From a virus, in the IMG/VR virus record IMGVR_UViG_3300032954_000066, positions 1 to 25,128 of that record: a stretch of DNA of 25,128 nucleotides, one strand, 5' to 3'. A program made the translations under genes and the position numbers. Under the pieces are notes generated by a model that made no database searches, was not told the DNA's origin, and was given only the letters and a program-made list of their open reading frames with translations. Of the stretch, positions 8,015-15,533 are shown in pieces. Each line of letters begins with the position of its first letter. Within the stretch, counting starts at the first letter, position 1.

Positions 8015-10089
8015 CAGCCGGGGAGGAGGACTTGGCCGCCGCGCAACTGCAACCGGAGCAGCTGCTGCTGGATCATGTTCGTCAACTCCTGCTTCGACCC
8101 CACATAGTTCGGGAAGCTGAAGTTGTAGGTCACACCGCCAGCACTCGCACCGACCGCAGCGCCACCACCGGCAACTGGAACTCCGTTGGCTGCACCAATG
8201 GTCGGGGTTTGCAGCACCCCGGAGAGGCTCGAGTTGACGGCTTTCCCGGCCTGGGAGATCCCGGCGGACAGGTAGCTCTCCCAGTTGATCGGGACCGAGA
8301 GCGGCCCCTCCTTCGCGGGCGAGTGCGGGAAGAGGCCGGCGATCTTGCCGGCGATCCCGGACACCACATCGAAGAGGTGTTTCGCCTCGCTGATGATCCC
8401 GCTTTCGAGGCCTTTGATCAGCGAGATGCCCGCGCTGACCAGGAGGTTGCCGAGGTTGCCGACCGCTGCCTTGAGCTTCCCCGGGAGCGTCCGGACGAAC
8501 GAGACAACAGTGTTCACCCCGGACTCAACAGCGTGTTCGATGTCGTGCCACGCGCCCGCGACGGCGCCTTTGATGGCGTCCCATGCGCTGGTGGCGTCGT
8601 TCCGGATGGTGCGCCAGTGTGTCGCGATCAACGCAACCAAGGCTCCCAACGGGCCGGTGGCGATCGCGGCGAGTGCGACCACGAAGTCTTTCCAGTGGGA
8701 CTTGACGAACTTGATGCCGTCGTCGAACAGGTTCTTGATGTCGTTCCAAGGGCCTTTCACCGCCGACAGGAGCGCGTCCCCGACCGCTTTCATCAGCGAC
8801 ACCAGCACCGCGGACGCAGCACGGAGTAGACCCTCGATTGCTTGGAGGGAGCCGCTGACGATGTCTTTCAGTCCGGTCCACACCTGGGACCAGTTTCCGT
8901 GGAGGAGCCCGTCGATCACGTCGAAGATGCCCTTGATGACGGTGAACGCGCCCTTGATCTCGTCGACGATCCCGTCGAATATCGCTTCGATGGTGGGGAG
9001 CAGCGCCTCCACCACCGCCTTGAAGTCCGTGAAGACGCCTTGAAGGTCGGTGACGATAGCCTTAGCGGTCCCCGCCGACACCCCCATTTTTTCGAGGGCG
9101 GCTTCGAACTTTTGGGGGGCGAGGACGGCAGCGGCGATTGCGCCGGCGAGGAGGGCGATACCGGCGACGAGGAGGACGATCGGGTTGGCTGCTACGAATG
9201 CGAGCGCCGTCCCGAACGCCGTCACCAACGGGATGATCGCGACCAGCGTCACCCCGAGCGCGGCGAGGCCCGCGACAAGGATCTTGGCGACGGTCTGGTG
9301 TTGCGCCAGCCAGCCCGCAACCTTGGCCAACACGCTGGCGAACGACTCGAGCGCCGGCAGAACCACCTGGCCGATGGACTCGCCGATGGATTCGAGTTGC
9401 GCCTTGAATGTCTGCATCTTCCCGGCGGCCGTCTCGGCGAACGCTTGCGCCTGTCCATGAACCTTGTCGGTGACTGCGGCGATGATCTCTTTCGCGGTTG
9501 CCTGCTTGTCGGCCAGTTCGGCGGTTGCCTTCGCCGCCTCGTAGGCGCGGCCAGTGTGAACCTTGAACTCTTGGTTGACCCTGTCCACCGCAGACGTGAC
9601 GGGGATGATGTTGAGGCCGAGCGCGTGGACGGCCTTCGTCGATCCGGCCATCGCTGTCGTCAACATCTTGGTCGAGTCAGTCAGGCCGATATGTTTGAAC
9701 CTCGCGAGATCCTCAGCAATGCCGAGATCTTTGAACGACTCCTTGCCGCTCTTGGTTGCGATCACCAGGCTGCCGAGACTCTCCCGCACATCGGAGTTCG
9801 CGAATCCCAGATTCCGCGCGGACTGTTCGGCATGGTCGATCTGGCCTGCGAACGTCTTCGCCGACAACCCCGACTGCTTAAACGCCTGGTCCATCCGCGC
9901 GGTCGACGTCTGAGCCTTGACGGCCGCTTCCACGGACTTGTCGAGCCCGTAGGCGAGCCCGCCGAGGAGCGCGGTGCCGGCGATCTTGGCGGCCTTCCCG
10001 AACTTCGCCGTGTTCGCGCCCGCCTCGTCCATGGACGCGGCGAACTCTTTCCCGTTGCCGAGAATCTCGACTATCAGGCTGTTAGGCAA
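8014..10089 (-). CDS. Tail tape measure protein
   Basis: This protein sets tail length and is ejected ahead of DNA. It has 691 residues. The N-terminal part is helical (GKEFAASMDEAGANTAKFGK, SVEAAVKAQTSTARMDQAFK). Residues about 270-340 hold strongly hydrophobic segments (LVAGLAALGVTLVAIIPLV, ANPIVLLVAGIALLAGAIAA). Repeated Trp-containing helices follow (HWKDFVVALAAIA, THWRTIRNDATSAWDAI). Near the C-terminus FPHSPAKEGPLS is a motif common in tape measures. Using the usual 0.15 nm per residue, the tail would be roughly 100 nm. The start is TTG with GGGAGTGAGG just upstream, overlapping the stop of the frameshifted chaperone by eight bases. Confidence 0.93.
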   Translation of the reverse strand: MPNSLIVEILGNGKEFAASMDEAGANTAKFGKAAKIAGTALLGGLAYGLDKSVEAAVKAQTSTARMDQAFKQSGLSAKTFAGQIDHAEQSARNLGFANSDVRESLGSLVIATKSGKESFKDLGIAEDLARFKHIGLTDSTKMLTTAMAGSTKAVHALGLNIIPVTSAVDRVNQEFKVHTGRAYEAAKATAELADKQATAKEIIAAVTDKVHGQAQAFAETAAGKMQTFKAQLESIGESIGQVVLPALESFASVLAKVAGWLAQHQTVAKILVAGLAALGVTLVAIIPLVTAFGTALAFVAANPIVLLVAGIALLAGAIAAAVLAPQKFEAALEKMGVSAGTAKAIVTDLQGVFTDFKAVVEALLPTIEAIFDGIVDEIKGAFTVIKGIFDVIDGLLHGNWSQVWTGLKDIVSGSLQAIEGLLRAASAVLVSLMKAVGDALLSAVKGPWNDIKNLFDDGIKFVKSHWKDFVVALAAIATGPLGALVALIATHWRTIRNDATSAWDAIKGAVAGAWHDIEHAVESGVNTVVSFVRTLPGKLKAAVGNLGNLLVSAGISLIKGLESGIISEAKHLFDVVSGIAGKIAGLFPHSPAKEGPLSVPINWESYLSAGISQAGKAVNSSLSGVLQTPTIGAANGVPVAGGGAAVGASAGGVTYNFSFPNYVGSKQELTNMIQQQLLRLQLRGGQVLLPG

Positions 10090-10629
10090 CGAACCTCACT
10101 CCCTGCTTCTCCGCATAGTCGCGGCACGCATCCAACTGTCTCGGCGTCAACGCCTCGAGGTCTTGAGGTCGGAGGCCGCACATGCCGCCAAGCCACGGCT
10201 GCCAATACGACTCCGGACGCGCCGACTGGGAACCCCACTTCCGTGACCAGGTCTTCCAGAACGCGGTCTCTCTCAGTTCTCGCTTTCGACGCCGTCGCTC
10301 GAGCTCTGCGAGCCACCAGGCGTCAGACTGTCCGGGGGGCGAACATCACCCTCCTCCGGGTCGTCTTCACCTATCACGTCGAATGCGTTCGGTGGCGCAT
10401 CCCACAACGTGTCGATCGGGACCCGGTGCCCGGCCCTTGTCAACAGGATCCACGCGAACGCGACGGTCAGGTCGCTGTCGCCGGCTTCCATTGCTGCGGT
10501 GAGTTCTCCGGCGCGGATCCCGGTGAACTCTTTGATCTTGTGGAGTTCGCCGTTCGTCAATCCCGCCGAGAAGTCCAGGGGATAGTCGCCGTCGAACGGC
10601 GGCACCCCTTTCACAACCAGAGACTTCAC
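10082..10629 (-). CDS. Tail assembly chaperone, long form made by -1 frameshift
   Basis: Reading the short chaperone frame to codon 99 and slipping back one base at 10333-10339 gives a 182-residue product. The shifted part is 83 residues, starts GQSDAWWLAELERRRRKREL, contains ESYWQPWLGGMCGLRPQDLE and ends RDYAEKQGVRFVA, with a TAA at 10082-10084 that overlaps the tape measure start. This extension is open, uses normal codons and fills the space before the tape measure, as expected for the lambda gpG/gpGT arrangement. Chaperones of this kind coat the tape measure and recruit tail tube subunits. The shift is read from the sequence and has not been demonstrated. The shifted frame has no good independent start. 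Confidence 0.85.
10273..10629 (-). CDS. Tail assembly chaperone, short form
   Basis: This is the unshifted 118-residue product. It begins MKSLVVKGVPPFDGDYPLDF and has a helical core (NGELHKIKEFTGIRAGELTA, DLTVAFAWILLTRAGH) that matches gpG-type chaperones in many siphophages. The acidic linker EDDPEEGDVRPP leads to the slippery site, after which the zero frame continues only 19 residues through a Ser-rich tail to a stop. In related phages the short form is made in excess over the long form. It follows the gp10-like gene with a 21-base gap and precedes the tape measure. Confidence 0.88.
   Translation of the reverse strand: MKSLVVKGVPPFDGDYPLDFSAGLTNGELHKIKEFTGIRAGELTAAMEAGDSDLTVAFAWILLTRAGHRVPIDTLWDAPPNAFDVIGEDDPEEGDVRPPDSLTPGGSQSSSDGVESEN
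10333..10339 (-). promoter_or_regulatory. Programmed -1 ribosomal frameshift site
   Basis: The minus strand reads C CCC CCG in the chaperone frame, with codons CGC CCC CCG. This fits the X XXY YYZ slippery pattern for tandem -1 slippage. After slipping, decoding continues with GGA and stays open for 83 codons up to the tape measure. The zero frame stops about 20 codons later. I did not identify a stimulatory pseudoknot or an upstream Shine-Dalgarno-like stimulator by eye. Confidence 0.85.
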
Positions 10630-10650
10630 AGAATCCCGTCCTTCCGTGGT

Positions 10651-11046
10651 TTAGAGGAACCCGTTCTTCAAGGAGACGCTGTCGATGAGCGCGTCCACGC
10701 GGGTGATGAACTCCGCGCCGTTCTTGTCGGCGGCCTCGTGCATCGCCGTCGACAACAGCCCGGCCAGGTTCGGCCTCGGCGAACCGCCCCGGTTTCTAGA
10801 GGAAGGGACGATGTACGCCATGACCGGGGTGACACCCATCCGCATCCGGTACCACTTCGGCCCGATGTTCGAAATCTCGGCGATTGCATTCGACTGGGCG
10901 TCCTTACGGACAAACGCGCCGATCGCCAAGATCTCTTTCTTCAGCCCTGCGAGAACTTCTTTCTTCTCGTTCTGGAACGCACGCTCGAGCTCTTTCTGGC
11001 CCTTGATCTTGATCTCATAGCCGGACCCGAGCGTGCTCTTCGGCAT
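10651..11046 (-). CDS. HK97 gp10-like tail completion protein
   Basis: This 131-residue protein belongs by appearance to the HK97 gp10-like group, which acts at the head-tail joint or top of the tail. It shows the usual order: an IKIKGQKELERAF start, a helical segment (EVLAGLKKEILAIGAFVRKD), a WYRMRMGVTPVMAYIVP strand, a basic SRNRGG loop, then RPNLAGLLSTAMHEA and a C-terminal helix. Its ATG overlaps the TAA of the preceding gene by one base (TAATG). In-frame sequence further upstream lies inside the neighbouring gene and is rejected as a start. It is followed by the chaperone genes, which is the normal order for these phages. Confidence 0.82.
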   Translation of the reverse strand: MPKSTLGSGYEIKIKGQKELERAFQNEKKEVLAGLKKEILAIGAFVRKDAQSNAIAEISNIGPKWYRMRMGVTPVMAYIVPSSRNRGGSPRPNLAGLLSTAMHEAADKNGAEFITRVDALIDSVSLKNGFL

Positions 11047-11384
11047 TAGGGCTGTTCCATGTTGATGACGGCGATCGTCAGCGACGACACACCCGAATAG
11101 GTGATCGCCGCGGTACCGCTTGAGCCCGCATAGACAGCGGGCGGGAACGGACCGAACGTCTTCTCCGAGCTGCCCGACACGGAGACGGCGAGGTTGGGGA
11201 GCGCGATGTCGTTGTAGACGGACGAGTTCGCCGCGACCGTGACGGTCTGGGCGGTCCCGCCGCCGTTCTTCACATACAGCATCGTCTGTGGCCCGGGGGT
11301 GAATGTGTCGCCGCCGCCGGCACACGACGAGAACGAGAGAGTGATTCCAGTCCGGTTGACGGTCTGGGTGGACAGAGCAGCCAT
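11046..11384 (-). CDS. Small beta-rich virion protein, decoration-like
   Basis: This 112-residue protein starts MAALSTQTVNRTGITLSFSS. It contains GGGDTFTPGPQTMLYVKNGG and TAQTVTVAANSSV, ends with SLTIAVINMEQP, and is rich in short beta strands with few charges. I recognise this layout (GDTFTP followed by LYVKNG) from small unnamed structural proteins in actinobacteriophage head-tail regions, probably a head or tail decoration protein. An AAAGGAACC site lies just before the ATG. It lies between the tail terminator and the gp10-like gene. Its location on the particle is not known. Confidence 0.75.
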   Translation of the reverse strand: MAALSTQTVNRTGITLSFSSCAGGGDTFTPGPQTMLYVKNGGGTAQTVTVAANSSVYNDIALPNLAVSVSGSSEKTFGPFPPAVYAGSSGTAAITYSGVSSLTIAVINMEQP

Positions 11385-11397
11385 GCTTGGTTCCTTT

Positions 11398-11835
11398 CTA
11401 GTCTGTGATGGGGTAGACCGCGACTTGCCATTCGCACCCGAACACCAGCGGCCCAGACTGGCGGGTGTACAACCGTGGTTCCGTCGACTGCGTGACACGC
11501 AGGTTCTGGACGACACCGCCAAGAGTCCTATCCGCCTCGACCAGTGCTTTCACCGACAGTGCGCCGTCCCCGTCTCTGAGTTCGTCGAGGGTGGCTTGTT
11601 GGCTGATGTCGACGTTGAACGGGAAGATGACGGTGACGGTGAACTCGGCCTCGTCCAGGCCGCGGTGCATGGCGCGGTCGTAGACGATCGGGCCGGCGCT
11701 GATATAGGCGCACGGCGGCGACGGGTTCGACATCACATAGGCGGTGATCTGGCCGAGCGGACCCCCGTTCGACACCAGGAGCGGTGCCAGGCTGGTCACG
11801 AACCCGTTGCGGATCAGTTCGGTGTTGCTGCTCAA
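11398..11835 (-). CDS. Tail terminator-like protein
   Basis: This 145-residue protein has the alpha/beta pattern of tail terminator proteins: an N-terminal helix (ELIRNGFVTSLAPLLV), a PPCAYISAGPIVYDRAMHRG loop, a central strand (EAEFTVTVIFPF), a helix (DGALSVKALVEADRTL), and C-terminal strands ending GPLVFGCEWQVAVYPITD. Such proteins cap the tail tube and join it to the head. The TTG start overlaps the preceding TGA (TTGA) and has only a weak ribosome site, so coupling to the connector gene is likely. An internal GTG about 13 codons in is an alternative. The call is based on order and strand pattern. Confidence 0.75.
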   Translation of the reverse strand: MSSNTELIRNGFVTSLAPLLVSNGGPLGQITAYVMSNPSPPCAYISAGPIVYDRAMHRGLDEAEFTVTVIFPFNVDISQQATLDELRDGDGALSVKALVEADRTLGGVVQNLRVTQSTEPRLYTRQSGPLVFGCEWQVAVYPITD

Positions 11836-12449
11836 GAGATCAGCGACCCACGCGAATACGGTTCGACAAGGTTCAACACGTCCGGGTCGACATCACCAAG
11901 CCGATAGGCGGCCGCCTCGTCGCCAAGGCTGCCAGACCCGTACGGGGATTGGCGGATTCGGTTGAACAACCTCGCTGCGAGCAGGGAGGCGGCGGTCTGG
12001 ATCGGTTCCGGGACGGAGGCGAACCCGAACGTGCCGGTGACGCTGATCCGGCCGTCGAACGCGGCCCAGCCGCCAGGCGAAATCTCGGCTTTCGTGAAAA
12101 TGAACGGCCTGGCGATAGTCCGGATCGCCGTGTACGGGATCCCGTCTGCGGCGGCGTTAATCGGCTCGAGGTAGAAGTCAGAGCCGAGCGTCCATGTGCT
12201 GTTCTGGGCGACCAGCGACGTGAAACTCGAGCAGTCGTAGATGATGCAGTACCCGTTGTTCTCCGGCAGGAACTGGAGGGTCCCCGTGTAGTACGGATAG
12301 AACGTCCTGCCGGGGCCGCCCAGCTGGTCGATCATCCGCGACGCCGCGGTGACACAAAGCGCGATGTCGGTGTCGAACGTCGTCTCGCTGATGTCGAGGG
12401 ACGCTTTGACGGAGGCTAGGGACGTGTAGTCGGAGTTCGTGTAGGGCAC
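11832..12449 (-). CDS. Head-tail connector protein, gp6/YqbG-like
   Basis: This 205-residue protein starts MPYTNSDYTSLASVKASLDI and continues with a DTDIALCVTAASRMIDQLGG helix and a TFYPYYTG strand, the pattern of HK97 gp6-type adaptor proteins that sit under the portal. It then has a beta-rich middle (LEPINAAADGIPYTAIRTIA) and a helical end with QTAASLLAARLFNRIRQSPY. The GTG start follows directly after the stop of the 42-residue gene and has GAGGAGGAG upstream. The following terminator overlaps it by four bases. Length and order are normal for the family, except that a tail-tube-like gene comes before it. Confidence 0.85.
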   Translation of the reverse strand: MPYTNSDYTSLASVKASLDISETTFDTDIALCVTAASRMIDQLGGPGRTFYPYYTGTLQFLPENNGYCIIYDCSSFTSLVAQNSTWTLGSDFYLEPINAAADGIPYTAIRTIARPFIFTKAEISPGGWAAFDGRISVTGTFGFASVPEPIQTAASLLAARLFNRIRQSPYGSGSLGDEAAAYRLGDVDPDVLNLVEPYSRGSLIS

Positions 12450-12578
12450 CTACTCCTCCTCGTCGTCCTCGTCGTCTGGCTCGTCGGCGCACACGATGCT
12501 CTGGTTGCGCCACCCCTCGACCTCCCATTCCCAAGAGATGCTTTCCGATGTGCGGGTGAGGTTCTCGACACGATCCAT
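12450..12578 (-). CDS. Very small acidic protein
   Basis: This 42-residue protein is supported by an ATG with a strong GGAGG ribosome site six bases upstream and by a stop codon that abuts the GTG of the connector gene. It reads MDRVENLTRTSESISWEWEV, then EGWRNQSIVC, and ends in a run of Asp and Glu. The acidic tail (DEPDDEDDEEE) also places GAG-rich bases as the connector's ribosome site. I recognise no family. It may be a small structural or assembly factor, or a leader that couples connector translation. A different frame over the same stretch gives a basic, arginine-rich peptide with no good start and is not believed. Confidence 0.65.
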   Translation of the reverse strand: MDRVENLTRTSESISWEWEVEGWRNQSIVCADEPDDEDDEEE

Positions 12579-12596
12579 TGGTGCCTCCAAAGGTTT

Positions 12597-12637
12597 GGGG
12601 GCCGGGCCATGCGCCCGTAGGCTGGGATCCGGCCCCC
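12597..12637 (-). terminator. GC-rich hairpin after the tail-tube-like gene
   Basis: On the minus strand GGGGGCCGG pairs with CCGGCCCCC, a perfect nine-base stem around a 23-base loop. It falls in the longest untranslated gap of the central region, after the tail-tube-like gene and before the 42-residue gene. No uridine run follows, so it is not a standard intrinsic terminator. It may be an attenuator, an RNA-stabilising structure protecting the abundant capsid and tube message, or chance in GC-rich DNA. Confidence 0.45.
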
Positions 12638-12649
12638 CGGTGGAACAGG

Positions 12650-13069
12650 TCAGCTCGTCTGGTACGTAAGACCCGACTGGCTGCCGTTGATGAACTCCGC
12701 GCTGATCTTCGAAGCGTCCCCGACCTTGCCGTCCAACGAGTTGAACGTCATCAGGTACGCCTGGAGGACCATTCCGGGGTTCGTCGCGCTCCGGGCCGCG
12801 TTCACGGGGCGCACCTCGATCTGGATGGTGGAGGTGTTCCCGATCAGCGGCTGGAGGGTGGCGTACGTCTTCCCGGCTGCGAAGTCCTGGAAGAACTCCA
12901 CGGTGATCTTCGCATCCCCGAGGCCCTTCGTGTACGCCTTGTTCGATGCGCCCATCGCGGTCACTTCGACCGAGTCACGCATGTCTTCCACGGTGACTTG
13001 GTCTACGTGGTCGCTGAGGTCTACGCCGTTGACGATGACCTGGGCGTTGGTGAGGACGGTGATAGCCAT
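12650..13069 (-). CDS. Major tail protein (tail tube)-like
   Basis: This 139-residue protein has the pattern of siphophage tail tube subunits: a VLTNAQVIVNGVDLSDHVDQ start, a strand with DSVEVTAMG, then LGDAKITVEFFQDFAAG, TYATLQPLIGN and a STIQIEVRPVN strand, ending with DASKISAEFING. No other tube candidate is present in the window. It is encoded directly after the capsid and before the connector, whereas tubes are usually encoded after the terminator. The ATG follows a GGGGG site. It could alternatively be a head decoration protein with the same beta-sandwich ancestry. Confidence 0.7.
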   Translation of the reverse strand: MAITVLTNAQVIVNGVDLSDHVDQVTVEDMRDSVEVTAMGASNKAYTKGLGDAKITVEFFQDFAAGKTYATLQPLIGNTSTIQIEVRPVNAARSATNPGMVLQAYLMTFNSLDGKVGDASKISAEFINGSQSGLTYQTS

Positions 13070-13088
13070 GGTTCAGCTACCCCCAGTC

Positions 13089-14432
13089 CTAGGTCAGGCC
13101 TGCGCCACTGATGACGCCGACCGCTGCCGGGTAGCGACCCGCCGTGAAGGCCGAGTAGCCGTAACACACCAGCTGCGTCTGCAAGCTGGTGCCGGCCTGC
13201 TGCTCGAACGCCAGCGTGACCGGATCATCTGCCCGCTCCCACAAGAGTGCGGCCTGGGACGCCATCACGATGATGTAGTCCTGGTTGGTGCCCGGGTTGG
13301 CGTAGGTGGTGCTGATGTTCGCGTCGATGTAGACGTCGAGGCCGGCGATGTGGCCGACCAGTCCGTACCCTGCGGCCTGTCCTTCGCCCATCGGGGCGTA
13401 GTTCGGCATCGAGTCGACCGCGAACAGCGGGCGGCTGTTCGAGTCGAGCAGGTTGAGGACTGCTCCCCAACGCCGCGGGTGCATGACGATCTTGTCGGCG
13501 AGAGCGCCCGTGGTGGGAACCCAGCTGTTGATCGCCTGGATGACGCCGGTTTCTCCTACGAGCGCGCTGTAGAAGTTGCCGACCGTCCACGACGACACGG
13601 TTGCCGTCGAGATCGACGCCGTGTAGAGGACGCCGAGATGCTGGCCGGAGGCCCCGGTCCCGGAGATGCACTGCGTGTCGAGGGCAGCGTTGTACCGGGC
13701 GATGAGGTCTTCGAACAGGATCTGCTCCGAGTAGGAGGCCCGCTCGAGCGTCTGCCTCGACACCGGGCTGTAGCCGGCGACGGTGCGGACGTTGACGGTC
13801 AGGTCCGTCTCGGTGACGTCCTGGGTGGACACCGTCGAAGATTCCGACGTCTGTACCGCGGCCGACAGGCCCTGGGTGAGACGCGGAACAACGAGCGACA
13901 TGCCCTCAGGCGGCAGCGGGACGCTGCGACACTGGTCTGCGAACACGCGGCCGTACCGTTGCGCCTTCGCGTACAGGTCGACGAGATACTGGGGCGGGAT
14001 GATGCCGCCGAGGGTGCCGGTGGCGATCGCGTACCGCTCCATCTCGTACGCCTGGTGCTTCCCGATCCGCTCGGTGGCGGCCGGGTCGTGCTTGATCTGC
14101 GAGAAGTACAGATCCTGGAGGAACTGGCCCGGGACGCCGCCGCGCGGCTTCTGGTACATGTCCGGTTCGCGGACGGTCAGGTCCAGTTTCTCGGCGTCTT
14201 CCTTGGCGAGCTCGACCTTGGCGTGCTTCTCGCGCGCCTTCTTCACGCTCTGGGCGTGGTCGAGTGCCTCTTTCGCCTCGTCGGCGACCTGGAGGGCGTC
14301 GTCGAGGTTCTTTTTCGCCGTTGTGACGGCGTCTTCGTCGGCGTCCTCCGCCAGTCCGTCCCACTCGGCCGAGAACTCTTCGACCTTGTCGACGGCGGCG
14401 TTGTACGCCTCGGACAAACCCTGAATATCCAT
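13089..14432 (-). CDS. Major capsid protein, HK97 fold
   Basis: This 447-residue protein makes the icosahedral shell. Residues 1 to about 85 are acidic and helical (AAVDKVEEFSAEWDGLAEDA, DALQVADEAKEALDHAQSV) and look like a built-in scaffolding delta domain, removed by the protease upstream. The body shows HK97-capsid features: GTLGGIIPPQYLVDLYAKAQ, a GMSLVVPRL strand, TVAGYSPVSRQTLERASYSE, the GQHLGVLY loop, DKIVMHPRRWGAVL and a C-terminal TLAFEQQAGTS strand region. Family capsids of this type run about 300-450 residues with the delta domain. No separate scaffold gene was found. It follows the protease after a 34-base gap. Confidence 0.93.
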   Translation of the reverse strand: MDIQGLSEAYNAAVDKVEEFSAEWDGLAEDADEDAVTTAKKNLDDALQVADEAKEALDHAQSVKKAREKHAKVELAKEDAEKLDLTVREPDMYQKPRGGVPGQFLQDLYFSQIKHDPAATERIGKHQAYEMERYAIATGTLGGIIPPQYLVDLYAKAQRYGRVFADQCRSVPLPPEGMSLVVPRLTQGLSAAVQTSESSTVSTQDVTETDLTVNVRTVAGYSPVSRQTLERASYSEQILFEDLIARYNAALDTQCISGTGASGQHLGVLYTASISTATVSSWTVGNFYSALVGETGVIQAINSWVPTTGALADKIVMHPRRWGAVLNLLDSNSRPLFAVDSMPNYAPMGEGQAAGYGLVGHIAGLDVYIDANISTTYANPGTNQDYIIVMASQAALLWERADDPVTLAFEQQAGTSLQTQLVCYGYSAFTAGRYPAAVGVISGAGLT

Positions 14433-14466
14433 CGGGTCAGTCCTGCCTTTCTTTGGTGACGTGCGT

Positions 14467-15516
14467 CTAGCGGCGTCTGAGGTGTCGCTTGATTCGCGAC
14501 AGTTCGTCTGCGCTGAGACGCGGCTTCACCATCCGACCCGACGGTTCGTCGCTGATCGGAATCTCGACCCCCATGGTGGGCTGATCGAGGCGGCCCCCGT
14601 ACAGGACGGGCTGACCGTACTTGAGTGCGTATGACTCAAGTCTTGAGGTTGTCTGCGGGAACACACCCTGCGGGGTGGCGCAGACGTCCATAAGCATGTT
14701 GATCTCGTTGATCTTGCGGAGATACGTGGTGTCGTCGACCTCCGAGTACTCGTTCCCGTCCGGGCTGGTGGCGAACGCCATCGACGCCTGCGCGATATAC
14801 CCGTCGCGCATCCCGACCGCCATCTTCTGCGCATCCGGATCGTCCCGACTGGTTTTGGCGAGGAACTTGAGGCCGTGCCTGTCCGTGTCCAAGATCAAAG
14901 ACCCTGGCTGGCCGGCGGGGACGTTCGTCGACGCCACGACCCGGTTCATGTCATGGCCCAGATTCAGGTGGACGACACCGTCCGGGGACGCCAACTGTTG
15001 CGTCTTCAGGACTTTGCGGAACGCTTTGGGGTCGATGGTGACGCGGAGCTCGTTGTCTCCGATCTTCCGGAGAACGGCCTCCTGGTTGAACACGGCGGCG
15101 TACCCGCTCATGGTCCAGGTGTTGTCGGGGTTCTGGGACGGATCCCGGATCTCCGTATGCGCCAACGGCGCGTCCAGGGCGAAGAACTCGTAGTTGTCCG
15201 TGGCGAGGCTCGAGGAGTTCGCGGAGGCGAGCAACTTCTTCGCCTTCGCCGTCGCCGCGTCTTTCACCGACTGTGGAAGGTTCGACTGCGGAATCCGCGC
15301 GAGCGCGTTCCGCAAATGGGCGAGGTCGACTTTGCCGGTGGCGTCCTTGTACGGGAAATGCCTGAGCGACCTCGGCTGGGTTTTTCCGTCCGAGTCTTTC
15401 TTGCCGCCCGGCTCGATGTAGAGGAACGCCGAGTCCGGGAGGTCGTTCATGTACGCCGTACTCCAGACGGCGAACTGTTCGGACGACCCCGCCGTCGTCG
15501 AGGTGATCTCCAACAT
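14467..15516 (-). CDS. Prohead protease with an added N-terminal domain
   Basis: This 349-residue protein matures the procapsid. The protease (about residues 130-300) shows SGYAAVFNQEAVL, the probable catalytic His188 in LNLGHDMNRVVAST, and the probable Ser245 in GYIAQASMAFA, followed by a NMLMDVCATPQGVFPQT strand. These match HK97-type (U35) prohead proteases. Residues 23-100 form a separate helical domain, DLPDSAFLYIEPGGKKD followed by RSLRHFPYKDA and ALARIPQSNLPQSVKDAATA, which I recognise as a module (DUF6582-like) found in other phage proteases. The C-terminus is basic (RIKRHLRRR). It lies just before the capsid gene, as expected. Confidence 0.9.
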   Translation of the reverse strand: MLEITSTTAGSSEQFAVWSTAYMNDLPDSAFLYIEPGGKKDSDGKTQPRSLRHFPYKDATGKVDLAHLRNALARIPQSNLPQSVKDAATAKAKKLLASANSSSLATDNYEFFALDAPLAHTEIRDPSQNPDNTWTMSGYAAVFNQEAVLRKIGDNELRVTIDPKAFRKVLKTQQLASPDGVVHLNLGHDMNRVVASTNVPAGQPGSLILDTDRHGLKFLAKTSRDDPDAQKMAVGMRDGYIAQASMAFATSPDGNEYSEVDDTTYLRKINEINMLMDVCATPQGVFPQTTSRLESYALKYGQPVLYGGRLDQPTMGVEIPISDEPSGRMVKPRLSADELSRIKRHLRRR

Positions 15517-15533
15517 CGTTTCCCTTTCTCTGG

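Noticed and set aside
10074-10316. An open minus-strand frame over the chaperone-tape measure gap giving an Arg- and Val-rich peptide
   Set aside because: The -1 frame reached from the slippery site gives a chaperone-like extension ending at the tape measure start, so this third frame is a shadow.
8842-11049. A 735-codon open frame on the plus strand across the tape measure and chaperone genes
   Set aside because: It is antisense to well-supported tail genes, is rich in Arg, Gly and Asp with no domain, and results from high-GC codon bias on the other strand.
12416-12610. An Arg/Thr/Pro-rich 64-codon minus-strand frame
   Set aside because: The 42-residue frame in the same place has a strong ribosome site and exact coupling to the connector start; the rejected frame has neither.
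12687-14459. A 590-codon open frame on the plus strand opposite the capsid gene
   Set aside because: The minus strand encodes a clear capsid protein; the plus frame lacks a recognisable fold, a ribosome site and any neighbour on that strand.
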